This document shows positions 56,351-64,000 of a stretch of DNA of 64,000 bases, one piece after another (within the stretch, counting starts at the first letter, position 1; the number at the start of each line of letters is the position of its first letter). The translations under genes and the position numbers were made by a program. The notes under the pieces were generated by a model. That model was not told the origin of the DNA. It did no database searches and saw only the letters and a program-made list of their open reading frames with translations. This DNA comes from Rariglobus sp041662485 (GTDB taxonomy: Bacteria > Verrucomicrobiota > Verrucomicrobiia > Opitutales > Opitutaceae): the NCBI GenBank assembly GCA_041662485.1, contig JBAZSJ010000005.1:103622-167621 (forward strand). Reading direction: 5' to 3'.

Positions 56351-58549
56351 GTGCATAAACGTTCGCTTATCCCCGCAATACCGCTGCTCGCCTTGGGGTC
56401 GGTTTTGGCGGTGGTCGGATATTGGCTGCTGTTCACGACATTCATGTTCTACGACGACGAGGGCTATGTGCTCTGGTCGTTGCGCAACTACATCGCTCAC
56501 GGCGGACTCTATTCTCACGTCTACAGCCAATACGGGCCGTTTTATTACGAGTTTCACGATCTGCTGCGGCGGTTGATCCCGCTGGAATATGACAACGTAA
56601 GCGGACGCTGGATCACGCTGGTGAATTGGCTGCTGGCCTCGGGAGCGGGCGGAATTCTGGCGTGGCGCCACACCCGGTCGGTCGTCTGCACGCTGTTCGG
56701 AACCTCCATTACGTTTTTGTATCTGTGGATTCTCGTAAGTGAGCCGATGCATCCGGGTGGTTTGCTCACCTCACTGGTGATGATCGGCGCTATCGCCGGC
56801 GCCATCGCGATCGAACGGAAGCGGCCGATGGCCTTCGCCGTGGGCGCCGCGCTGATCGGCATCGCCCTCGTCCTGACCAAAATCAATGTTGGCGTCTTCT
56901 TTGTCATCTCGGCCGCCGGTTGGATGTTGATCCGAACCTGCTCTGGCTCTGCGCGACGCCTATCGGTCGGCCTGATGGCCATGGCGTGCGTGCTGTTGCC
57001 GTCGTTGTTGATGCATTCGCTTTGGCCGGCGGCCGCTTGGGTGCGAATGTTTGCCTTCGTTGTAACGACCTCCGCCCTGGGACTGCTCATGCTGTCAGAC
57101 AAGAACCCGCGGCCCGAATACACCGGCAAAACCTGGACGGTCTTCTTTGGTGTCGCCCTGATCTGGGCCTTCTTGATCTGCGGCCTTTGCTGGATGAGAG
57201 GAACCGATATAAACGCCCTGATCCAAGGCGTGATTCTGGCGCCCTTGAGACAACCCAGCGTCTATTGCCCGCCGATCACTTGGGGTGGAGGCTCGGGCGC
57301 ATTGGCCATCGGCTCACTGGGATTGGCGGCATTCGTTTACATCCGGGATGGCCGGTTGCCTTGGATTTATTCCGCCATCGCTGTCTTACGATTGATCGCA
57401 GGGGCCTGGTTTCTGGGCTACGCGCTCTCGCATGGGCCGCTTGCTATGCCGGATTTCGTTCTGAGTTATGGCCTCCCGCTCACTTGGCTGATGGTCTGCC
57501 GCTTGGACCCGGGCCCCGGAACCAATCGCGACCATGCCCGCCTGTGGATTGGCTGGGTGCTGGTTTTCCAAACGCTTCACGCCTACCCCGTCGCCGGCAG
57601 CCAGCTCAGCTGGGGCACCTGTCTCTTCCCTGCAGTGCTCGTCATGGGACTCCACGATGCCCTGGCGCATTTGAAAAATCGCCATGCGACCGCCGGTCGC
57701 TGGCTGGCGGTCGGCGGCGGCGCGGCCCTGCTCGTTTCCGCAGGCACGATGCTTACCGATGTGGGCAAAATGGGAGCAGCACGCTACCGCCAAAGCCAGC
57801 CGCTCGGCCTTCGCGGCGCCGAACAGCTCCGGCTGACCGACAGCGTTTCCGACACCCTCCACATCCTCGACGCCAACCTGCGCCTTCACTCGGGGGTTCT
57901 CTTCAGTTTCCCCGGGCTTTACAGTTTCAACATCTGGACCGGCAAGCCCGCCCCGACTCTGGCCAACGCCACCCACTGGTTCACCTTGCTCAACGCTTCG
58001 CAGCAACAAGCCATCATCGAAAAGCTGGAGGCCGATCCCCGTGCCTGCATCGTGGTTCAGCAACTGGTCCTCGATTTCCTAAAGGACAAAGGCTTCAGCA
58101 CCCGCAGCCCGCTGCAGGACTATCTCGCCCGCGAGTTCACCCCGGCGCTCACCCTCGATGGCTACGCCATCTGGACTCACAAAAACCGCCGCATCGCTCC
58201 GATCAACATGGTGAACATGTGGCAGACCGGTCCGGGCCTCCGCCTGAAAATCGAAGGAGTCGCCCCTGTCGGCGGCCAGACCATTGCCCGCATCGAACTG
58301 CATAACTACGAAGGCTCCCCCGTTGTCATCCAAGCCTTTGACCTGAATCCCTCATCGGCGTTTTCCGCCATTCCCATCCAACCCGACGGACAAACAATGA
58401 CCGACGGCGCGCCGGCCGTCACCGGCGGTCTCGTGCGTTTCACCTTGGATTTCAAGGCCGTCTTCGACCACCACAACCCGAAGGAAACCTTCGTGCTGCT
58501 CAAGGCCGCCGATGGCCGCGTGCTTGGCCGCCTGCGTTTCCCCTACTGA
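56351..58549 (+). CDS. GT-C-like membrane protein, paralogue B2
   Basis: The 732-residue protein parallels B1: first loop FMFYDDEGYVLWSLRNYIAH then YSQYGPFYYEFHDLLRRLI, later ITLVNWLLASGAGGILAW, and soluble part APTLANATHWFTLLNASQQ and GYAIWTHKNRRIAPINMV. The start is GTG at 56351, 40 bp after B1. It ends one base before the convergent methyltransferase. The soluble C-terminal beta-rich domain (last 100 residues, with VRFTLDFKAVFDHHNPKE) is conserved in both paralogues, and might bind the acceptor glycan (inference). Confidence 0.78.
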   Translation: MHKRSLIPAIPLLALGSVLAVVGYWLLFTTFMFYDDEGYVLWSLRNYIAHGGLYSHVYSQYGPFYYEFHDLLRRLIPLEYDNVSGRWITLVNWLLASGAGGILAWRHTRSVVCTLFGTSITFLYLWILVSEPMHPGGLLTSLVMIGAIAGAIAIERKRPMAFAVGAALIGIALVLTKINVGVFFVISAAGWMLIRTCSGSARRLSVGLMAMACVLLPSLLMHSLWPAAAWVRMFAFVVTTSALGLLMLSDKNPRPEYTGKTWTVFFGVALIWAFLICGLCWMRGTDINALIQGVILAPLRQPSVYCPPITWGGGSGALAIGSLGLAAFVYIRDGRLPWIYSAIAVLRLIAGAWFLGYALSHGPLAMPDFVLSYGLPLTWLMVCRLDPGPGTNRDHARLWIGWVLVFQTLHAYPVAGSQLSWGTCLFPAVLVMGLHDALAHLKNRHATAGRWLAVGGGAALLVSAGTMLTDVGKMGAARYRQSQPLGLRGAEQLRLTDSVSDTLHILDANLRLHSGVLFSFPGLYSFNIWTGKPAPTLANATHWFTLLNASQQQAIIEKLEADPRACIVVQQLVLDFLKDKGFSTRSPLQDYLAREFTPALTLDGYAIWTHKNRRIAPINMVNMWQTGPGLRLKIEGVAPVGGQTIARIELHNYEGSPVVIQAFDLNPSSAFSAIPIQPDGQTMTDGAPAVTGGLVRFTLDFKAVFDHHNPKETFVLLKAADGRVLGRLRFPY

Positions 58550-58550
58550 T

Positions 58551-59282
58551 TCAGCCGCGACGCCGCGCCACCAACAGCAGGCTCACGCCAAAAGGAAACG
58601 GCAGTCGCAGCCGCCCGCAGCCGACAAACACCGCCTTGAGCAAGCCATTCAGCCAGGCGGCCGGCTCGCGATCTTCGGCTCGACGCTGATCGGAAGGAAA
58701 CCACTTCCGCCATTTTCGCAGCAGCCAGACCGCCGGATAAACCACCACATTGGTATAGTTCACGTGGACCACATCCCAATCCTGGCCGGGAAACAACGCC
58801 TTCAACTGGGGTCGCGCATAACGCCGGTAGTGATGGAGCCCCACATCCCAATCGCTCCACAAAGCCATGCTTGCCGGCACCGTGATGACCGCCAGACCAC
58901 CCGGCTTGAGCAAACGGTGGAAGCCTCGAACCACCGCGACATCGTCGGGCACGTGCTCCAGGACATCGAGCGCGGTCACATAGTCCAGTGAACCGTCGGG
59001 CAAAGGCACCTGATCGCCCGCCAGACTCAAAATCTGCTCCGACCGGAACCGCGTGCGCAGAATCCGCAAGGCCTCCTCGTGGTCGTCGAGCACCAACACG
59101 CGACAATGGGCCTCCATTTCCTTGGCGAAAATCCCCGTGCCCGCGCCGCAATCGAGCAAAAGGTCTCCTGGGGCCGGCGGGCGCACCCGTTCAATCCATC
59201 CGCGCACCAGCTCGCGCTTTCCCGCGTAATACCAGTGGGTGCGCTCGACCTGCTCCAGGTTGGCATATTCTTCGGCGTTCAT
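58551..59282 (-). CDS. Class I SAM-dependent methyltransferase
   Basis: The 243-residue protein has SAM motif LLLDCGAGTGIFAKEM, the acidic end of strand 2 (VLVLDDHEEALRIL), strand-4 motif YVTALDVLEHVPDDVAVVR and then LLKPGGLAVITVPASMALW. The N-terminus MNAEEYANLEQVERTHWYY, with HWYY, is typical of methyltransferases of exopolysaccharide clusters. The ATG at 59282 was chosen because this conserved start follows it. It converges on paralogue B2, with one base between stops. It may methylate a glycan end or a lipid-linked sugar. Confidence 0.88.
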   Translation of the reverse strand: MNAEEYANLEQVERTHWYYAGKRELVRGWIERVRPPAPGDLLLDCGAGTGIFAKEMEAHCRVLVLDDHEEALRILRTRFRSEQILSLAGDQVPLPDGSLDYVTALDVLEHVPDDVAVVRGFHRLLKPGGLAVITVPASMALWSDWDVGLHHYRRYARPQLKALFPGQDWDVVHVNYTNVVVYPAVWLLRKWRKWFPSDQRRAEDREPAAWLNGLLKAVFVGCGRLRLPFPFGVSLLLVARRRG

Positions 59283-59353
59283 GATGCTTGTTCGTGGATT
59301 GACGAGCGTCGGAGTGGCGCGAAGCTGTGTCCACGTTTTTGTCGCCACGCCGC

Positions 59354-61363
59354 ATGTCTTTCACGCGTAGATCCGCTCTTCTCACCTTCTGGGTCGCGAC
59401 ATTGCTTGCCCTCCACTTCTGGCTCGGCGTCAGCGCCACCTTCGAGAAAAGCGTGACCTCGGACGAGACCGCCCATCTCGTCGGCGGCTACAGTTACTGG
59501 AAGTTCAACGACTATCGCCTCCAGCCCGAAAACGGAAACCTGCCCCAACGCTGGGCCGCCCTGCCCCTGCTGCTGGAAAAACCAAGACTGGAGCCGGTGG
59601 ACGAACCCTATGTCTGGTCGCTCTCGCATGTGTGGCTCATCTCGCAGCGGTTCTTTTTCGATTCCGGGAACAACACCGACTTCATGTTGGCCACCGCACG
59701 GGCCGCGATGATGTTCTGGAGTCTGGCGACCGGTCTGCTGGTTTTTTTCTGGTCGCGACGTCTGTGGGGGGATTGGGGCGGTGTCTTTTCACTCACGCTC
59801 TATGTATTTTCGGCCACCACCCTGGCCCATGGCCCCCTCGTGACCTCGGACATGACGATCGCGTTTTGGCTGCTGGCCGCCTGCGGCGCCTACTGGCGGC
59901 ACCTCGAAAAACCATCCATGGGGACGCTCGCCCTCAGCCTTGCGGCCACCGGCCTGGCGGCGGTTTCAAAATTTTCCTTTCTGCTGTTAATCCCGACCTT
60001 TGGCGCGCTGCTCGTCTGGCGTCTGGCCGAGACGGCACCCATGGCGGTTGCATTTGGCCGGAACAGCCGCGTCTTCACTTCTCGAAGCGAGCGCCTGGGA
60101 CTGATGCTGGCATCGGCCGCCCTGCATGTCTGCATAGCCTGGGGAGTGATCTGGCTGTTCTTTGGGTTTAGGTTCAGCGCGTTTGATCCATCACTTCCCG
60201 TCGGCCTGAAATTTTACATCCCGTGGGACGTCGTCATGCCGGAGCACGGATTCTGGAAATTTTTCATGACCACCGCCCGGAACTGGCACCTCCTGCCGGA
60301 GGCCTATCTGCAAGGATTCGCCTACGTGCTGCATGCCGCCCAGCAACGAGGCGCCTTTCTGAACGGCGACTACAGCAACACCGGCTGGGTTTCGTTTTTC
60401 CCCTACGCCTTTCTCGTCAAGACCCCGCCGGCCGAGCTGGCCGCATTTGTGATCGCTGGGCTTGCGACGCTTTTCCGCTGGAGGACAAAAACCATCGCGG
60501 GAGTCTGCTCGGATTTGCGGCGCGTCGCGCCTCTCTTGATTTTATTTCTGGTTTATTGGGGCTTCTCGCTGACCAGTCATCTTAACATTGGCCATCGGCA
60601 TATCCTGCCGACCTACCCCGTCCTTTTCATTCTGGCCGGCCTGTTGATCAGAAGTGAAAGCTCAAAAAAAATGCGGACCTGCGCTGCTGGCGTCTCCCTG
60701 GCAGCGGCTTTCACGGCCTTCGCCGTCCACCCCAACTACCTCGCGTATTTCAACACCTTGGGCGGCGGCTCCTCCCAAGGCTACCGCCACCTCGTTGATA
60801 GCTCGCTGGACTGGGGACAGGACCTTCCTTCCTTGTCCCGTTGGCTCCGTCAAAATCAACAGACCGGCGAACCTGCATACCTGTCCTATTTTGGCATGGG
60901 GGATCCGCGATACGAAGGCATTCACGCCGCCCCCCTCGCGCCCTACTACAATCACTATCGTCTTCGCGGTTGGTTCGAGCTGAAGCCCGGCCTCTACTGC
61001 GTCAGCGCCACTTTGCTTCAAGACGTTTATAGCAATTGGCGGGGAACGTGGACTCCATCACATGAAAGCACCTACCAGATCCTGTTGAAAAAAATGCGGG
61101 CCGAGCTGGCCGCGCATCAACGCACGTCGCAGATCGCCGAATTCGGCGAAGGCGATTCCAAGCCGCTCTGGAATCTTGATCGCCTTCGCTTCGCGCGACT
61201 CGCCCAATACCTGCGACTCCGCCGGCCTGATGCCATCATCAACAGCAGCATTTTTGTCTATCGGCTGAATTCCCGTGAAATCTATGCCGCCGTGGAAGGA
61301 TCCCCGCAGGAACTCGCAGACCTCATGGATCAGGCGCTCAATCCGCCGCCATCCACCCGTTAA
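59354..61363 (+). CDS. PMT-like (GT39/GT83) membrane glycosyltransferase
   Basis: The 669-residue protein has about 11 membrane segments. Its first loop holds SVTSDETAHLVGGYSYWKFN, with the Asp-Glu pair of PMT/ArnT-type GT-C enzymes, and then RLQPENGNLPQRWAALPLL. A later NIGHRHILPTYPVLFILAG stretch is common in bacterial GT39-like proteins. The C-terminal soluble part includes SLDWGQDLPSLSRWLRQ. It starts at ATG 59354; an alternative GTG at 59327 adds nine residues. It is divergent from the methyltransferase gene and convergent with the next GT-C gene. Confidence 0.82.
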   Translation: MSFTRRSALLTFWVATLLALHFWLGVSATFEKSVTSDETAHLVGGYSYWKFNDYRLQPENGNLPQRWAALPLLLEKPRLEPVDEPYVWSLSHVWLISQRFFFDSGNNTDFMLATARAAMMFWSLATGLLVFFWSRRLWGDWGGVFSLTLYVFSATTLAHGPLVTSDMTIAFWLLAACGAYWRHLEKPSMGTLALSLAATGLAAVSKFSFLLLIPTFGALLVWRLAETAPMAVAFGRNSRVFTSRSERLGLMLASAALHVCIAWGVIWLFFGFRFSAFDPSLPVGLKFYIPWDVVMPEHGFWKFFMTTARNWHLLPEAYLQGFAYVLHAAQQRGAFLNGDYSNTGWVSFFPYAFLVKTPPAELAAFVIAGLATLFRWRTKTIAGVCSDLRRVAPLLILFLVYWGFSLTSHLNIGHRHILPTYPVLFILAGLLIRSESSKKMRTCAAGVSLAAAFTAFAVHPNYLAYFNTLGGGSSQGYRHLVDSSLDWGQDLPSLSRWLRQNQQTGEPAYLSYFGMGDPRYEGIHAAPLAPYYNHYRLRGWFELKPGLYCVSATLLQDVYSNWRGTWTPSHESTYQILLKKMRAELAAHQRTSQIAEFGEGDSKPLWNLDRLRFARLAQYLRLRRPDAIINSSIFVYRLNSREIYAAVEGSPQELADLMDQALNPPPSTR

Positions 61364-61376
61364 AGCCGCCAGAGCC

Positions 61377-63233
61377 TCAAGGGAGTTTGCGCAGCCAGAT
61401 GACCAGCTGATCAGGATCATCCACGCTGACCACGATCATCGAAGCCCCCGAAGCGGACGCCTTTTTCAGTTTCTTGCGCTCTTCGGCCCAGAGTTTGAGC
61501 TTCTCCTTGTCCAAGCCCACCACGCGGCTTAAACGCACGAGATAGATGGGAGAAAAGGCCTTTTCCTCGATCAACTGGAGCTTCACGCCCGGTCCCAGAT
61601 CATCTTCCACGGACACGAAACGGTCTCCCGTCTTCAGGTCCACGCCGGCCCGCTGGACGACCAGATAGTCTTCGAAACTATGACTCTCATAATGAAAGGC
61701 GTATTCGTCGATGCGGCTGGCAAAAAGCAACGGATTGATGCTCGACTTACGATAGAGGAACCATTGCAGGCCGGCGTTGTTATCGATGGCCAACACGTTT
61801 TTGTCGCCCAGCGTGCGGATGTAGCCGCCCAGCCAGTTGGTGGTGCGCGCCGCGAAATTGTCCTGGGTAAACCGATGCATCGCCGAAGCCGGCACGGTGA
61901 ATCCCAGAACATAGATTGCCGCCATCCAGGTAAGAGCATGCCAGCGGCGCGCATGTGAAACGAGGTGAGGCACCACAAAAAGAATCGCCAGGATGAACAA
62001 CACATGGACCGGCAGACTCAACCGACGGATGATCGGGTCGTCCCATTTGCCCCAAAAATAGCACAGCATCAGGCCCGTGTGCAGCACCAGCGCGATGATG
62101 AAAATACTCGCCACGGCCATCCCCCGATCCCGTGCAAAAAATTCCCGATGCTTCTTGTAGAGCACCAGCGCAAAAAACGCGGTGGCGACCATGCCCAGAA
62201 CCGCGACCAGCCATGAACTGGGCTGGGTCCCGTTAAAACTGAAAAAGAAATTTAACGCATGCCCGACGTTGTCGTAGAAATAGCGCAGGGCGAAAGGCGA
62301 CGTGGCGCCCGCCACATCGTTGAGCTGCCAAGTCGACTCGGACATCTTGAAAACATTGTGCTGCAGGGGATACACCAGCAGCAGCAAAGGCGAAAAAATC
62401 AGCGCCCACGGCAGATCCACCCGCTTTTCCCGCAACCAGATATACAAGATGGAAGCCGCCACCGGAGCGAGAAACAGCACCGACTCATAGCGGGTCTGAG
62501 CCAGCAACACGCCGGCCAGCACAAAAGCGCACAGCCGGTCGGAGTCTGCGCGCTCTGCATAGCGCAAGCCCAACCAGACCGTCACGACAATCATGGCTAT
62601 ATTCAGCAGTTCGAAGCCGCCCCCTGTCGCGTTTTGACCAACCAAGGGAATCGCGCATAACAACAGCACGGCGGCAGCACCGGCCCACGCTCCTCCCATC
62701 CGCCGGCCCACCAAATAACACCCCGCCACCAGCGTCAACGTGACGAGCGCATTCAAGGCAAAGACATTCGCCACGCGGTAGCCGGTGAGATCGTGGACCA
62801 GCGAAAGCAGAAACGGAAAAAACAGGGGACGCTTGTCCAGATACACCTGCATCGGCAAAAAATTGCCCGCAAATTCGTAGCCACGCAGCACCACTCCGGA
62901 CTCGCGCGCAAAATGCATCTGCATGGCCGTCGAACTCAGCACCACTTCATCGGCCACAATCTTGAATTGGTGCGGCTCGTGAAGGTGTAAAAAACCGCTC
63001 GCCCCTATGATCAACAAACCGGCGCGCCACCAATCACCGATCTTTTTCATCTGGCTCCATTCCGATCGCAGGCTTCTCAGCAGGAAATACATGAACGCCA
63101 TGAACCCGGCGAGAATCACCCAATAGCCCCCGGCTCGAACCATCGTTACGGCCTGAGAGGGTGTGAACGTGACAAAGCCAAAAACGAGTGCAAACAGAGC
63201 AACCAGGACAAGGAGGAGAAGTCGTCGGAACAT
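61377..63233 (-). CDS. GT-C-like membrane glycosyltransferase
   Basis: The 618-residue protein has about 12 membrane segments; the first loop holds HQFKIVADEVVLSSTAMQMH, with an acidic ADE motif, then YLDKRPLFFPFLLSLVHDL. The C-terminal soluble part (about 470-618) includes VLAIDNNAGLQWFLYRKSSI and NPLLFASRID. It lies on the minus strand, downstream of the prepilin gene, but a strong terminator separates the two. Its start at 63233 overlaps the T-tract side of that terminator, so any read-through would be limited, and its own promoter is not obvious. Confidence 0.78.
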   Translation of the reverse strand: MFRRLLLLVLVALFALVFGFVTFTPSQAVTMVRAGGYWVILAGFMAFMYFLLRSLRSEWSQMKKIGDWWRAGLLIIGASGFLHLHEPHQFKIVADEVVLSSTAMQMHFARESGVVLRGYEFAGNFLPMQVYLDKRPLFFPFLLSLVHDLTGYRVANVFALNALVTLTLVAGCYLVGRRMGGAWAGAAAVLLLCAIPLVGQNATGGGFELLNIAMIVVTVWLGLRYAERADSDRLCAFVLAGVLLAQTRYESVLFLAPVAASILYIWLREKRVDLPWALIFSPLLLLVYPLQHNVFKMSESTWQLNDVAGATSPFALRYFYDNVGHALNFFFSFNGTQPSSWLVAVLGMVATAFFALVLYKKHREFFARDRGMAVASIFIIALVLHTGLMLCYFWGKWDDPIIRRLSLPVHVLFILAILFVVPHLVSHARRWHALTWMAAIYVLGFTVPASAMHRFTQDNFAARTTNWLGGYIRTLGDKNVLAIDNNAGLQWFLYRKSSINPLLFASRIDEYAFHYESHSFEDYLVVQRAGVDLKTGDRFVSVEDDLGPGVKLQLIEEKAFSPIYLVRLSRVVGLDKEKLKLWAEERKKLKKASASGASMIVVSVDDPDQLVIWLRKLP

Positions 63234-63264
63234 AAAAAAACCGTCCGCAAGTTATGCGGACGGT
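63234..63264 (-). terminator. Rho-independent terminator after the prepilin gene
   Basis: On the minus strand a perfect 9-bp stem (ACCGTCCGC, loop of seven, GCGGACGGT) runs into a run of seven Ts. It lies 28 bp after the prepilin stop and directly before the start codon of the GT-C gene. Confidence 0.93.
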
Positions 63265-63292
63265 CGATGACACTGAAAACCTTAAATTCAGC

Positions 63293-63643
63293 TTATTGCT
63301 GGTAGGTGATCGTGCGGGCGCCGGCGATACCGGATACCGAGATCGGCGTGCCCTGCGTGTAGGACGCCGGATAGGTTTCGTTGGCCACGGTGGTCAGAGC
63401 CTTGATGTAGGCCGAGGAACCGACCAGCGAGGTAACGGCCGCAGTCGAAACACCGTTTTCCAAGAAGTATTGGTCGGCGGCGGCACCGAGCTGGCGGATG
63501 TTGTTCGTGACAGCCTTGTCCTGGGACGCGGTGCGCACCTTCTGGAACGCAGGAATGGCCATCGCGGCAAGAAGGCCGATGATGACCACGACAATCATGA
63601 TTTCAACGAGGGTGAAGCCCTTGGATGATTTGATCTGTTTCAT
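63293..63643 (-). CDS. Type IV prepilin-like protein
   Basis: The 116-residue protein has a class III leader MKQIKSSKG ending in Gly, followed by FTLVEIMIVVVIIGLLAAM with Phe at +1 and Glu at +5, the standard site for prepilin peptidase cleavage and methylation and for assembly in type IV pili or type II secretion pseudopili. The mature protein is short, and has no cysteine pair. The ATG at 63643 is preceded by TAGGAG at 63655-63660, one of the few clear Shine-Dalgarno sites in the window. It is a single-gene unit with its own promoter and terminator, suggesting high expression, as for a major pilin. Confidence 0.92.
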   Translation of the reverse strand: MKQIKSSKGFTLVEIMIVVVIIGLLAAMAIPAFQKVRTASQDKAVTNNIRQLGAAADQYFLENGVSTAAVTSLVGSSAYIKALTTVANETYPASYTQGTPISVSGIAGARTITYQQ

Positions 63644-63735
63644 AATGAATAATTCTCCTAACAATGTATGGTAAGGCTCAAACGCGAGCAGTGCTAAGAT
63701 GTTGCCCCACCTAAACGGACGGAGCAAGGCAATAA

Positions 63736-63763
63736 ATAATAGACCTATACAGACCTATCTTAA
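63736..63763 (-). promoter_or_regulatory. Sigma-70-like promoter of the prepilin gene
   Basis: On the minus strand TTAAGA (63763-63758) and TATTAT (63741-63736) are separated by 16 bases, matching -35 and -10 hexamers at 4/6 and 5/6. The spacer holds a direct repeat of ATAGGTCT spaced by 10 bp (63751-63758 and 63741-63748), a possible regulator site. The leader would be about 85 bases. Confidence 0.55.
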
Positions 63764-63888
63764 CCTGATTGCAAATTCCCTGGAAGGAGCTTCTGCGATG
63801 AAGACGTTGAGCTGACAGCATCAACAGAGCGTTATGCCCGAAAGGCCACAGAACCTCGATAGAGCGGTTCAACTAAAACTGTAGCTTG

Positions 63889-63959
63889 AAAGGAGGTCGG
63901 ACCTTGTAGGACCGCTGGCCAAGGGCAGAGGCGTAAAGCAAGCTGCCCTTGGCCAGCGG
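63889..63959. repeat. Half GGAGG arm plus perfect 17-bp inverted repeat
   Basis: Positions 63889-63903 match the GGAGG-family arm (AAAGGAGGTCGGACC). A perfect 17-bp inverted repeat follows (63912-63928 and 63943-63959, core CCGCTGGCCAAGGGCAG) with a 14-base loop. It lies in the gene-free stretch 63764-64000, in which no coding frame was recognised. Confidence 0.75.
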
Positions 63960-63963
63960 TGTT

Positions 63964-63995
63964 GGGGAGGGTCGGCCGGCCGGCCGGCCCTCCCC
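63964..63995. repeat. 32-bp GC-only-core palindrome with tandem GGCC units
   Basis: GGGGAGGG and CCCTCCCC flank a core made of repeated CGGC/GGCC units. The 32 bases are their own reverse complement except for one mismatched pair. The element is close to the window end, so its full extent is unknown. Confidence 0.6.
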
Positions 63996-64000
63996 GCCTG

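Noticed and set aside
63912..63959. Perfect inverted repeat as a rho-independent terminator
   Set aside because: No T-tract follows on either strand and no gene ends next to it inside the window.

Overview
The window is GC-rich, densely coded bacterial DNA. The gene content suggests a carbohydrate-degrading Verrucomicrobiota bacterium of the Opitutaceae type: a GH38 mannosidase under a GntR/LacI-type regulator, an L-fucose isomerase-like enzyme, Gfo/Idh/MocA and TIM-barrel sugar enzymes, sialate-O-acetylesterase remains, a DUF1343 lipoprotein, a DUF4886 protein, a class III-type pilin-like prepilin, few strong Shine-Dalgarno sites and many small intergenic palindromes. This taxonomic call is inference; no rRNA or tRNA gene was seen.

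Layout. 1-7085: glycan degradation (GH42-like hydrolase, GH38 alpha-mannosidase, its probable repressor with a near-perfect 36-bp palindromic operator), then a decayed locus with an esterase scrap, a 112-bp MITE-like element and a deleted, frameshifted sialate O-acetylesterase. 7086-9932: an HDOD protein followed by a hybrid PAS histidine kinase/receiver. 10190-21391: a co-directional surface-glycan cluster with an OGT-like protein, UDP-galactopyranose mutase, a three-glycosyltransferase fusion, a GT-B-like protein, a sulfotransferase/methyltransferase-like fusion and a frameshifted capsule-type gene. 21485-27968: two unknown membrane proteins, CheW, CheA and a second HDOD protein. 28123-30847: AraC regulator divergent from an L-fucose isomerase-like enzyme. 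30963-33175: a type II restriction-modification pair whose endonuclease carries an in-frame stop inside its catalytic motif. 33253-41150: small conserved genes, a NamZ-like lipoprotein, sugar isomerase and oxidoreductase genes, an SGNH-like DUF4886 protein, xseA carrying an in-frame copy of intergenic repeat DNA, and a TVP38-type membrane protein.

41290-63233 is the most striking part: nine large multi-spanning proteins with GT-C-like acidic first loops, three family-2 transferases of the polyprenyl-phosphate-sugar type, a sugar-nucleotide epimerase and two methyltransferases, many joined by 4-bp start/stop overlaps. A coherent reading is that the GT2 enzymes load sugars onto polyprenyl phosphate and the GT-C proteins use these donors outside the membrane to build or decorate a glycan. 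A prepilin gene with its own promoter and strong terminator follows at 63293-63643, which raises, but does not prove, pilin or envelope glycosylation.

At least ten short palindromic repeats of several families lie between genes. Some copies match over 24-28 bases, several supply the stop codon of the neighbouring gene, and one lies inside a reading frame.
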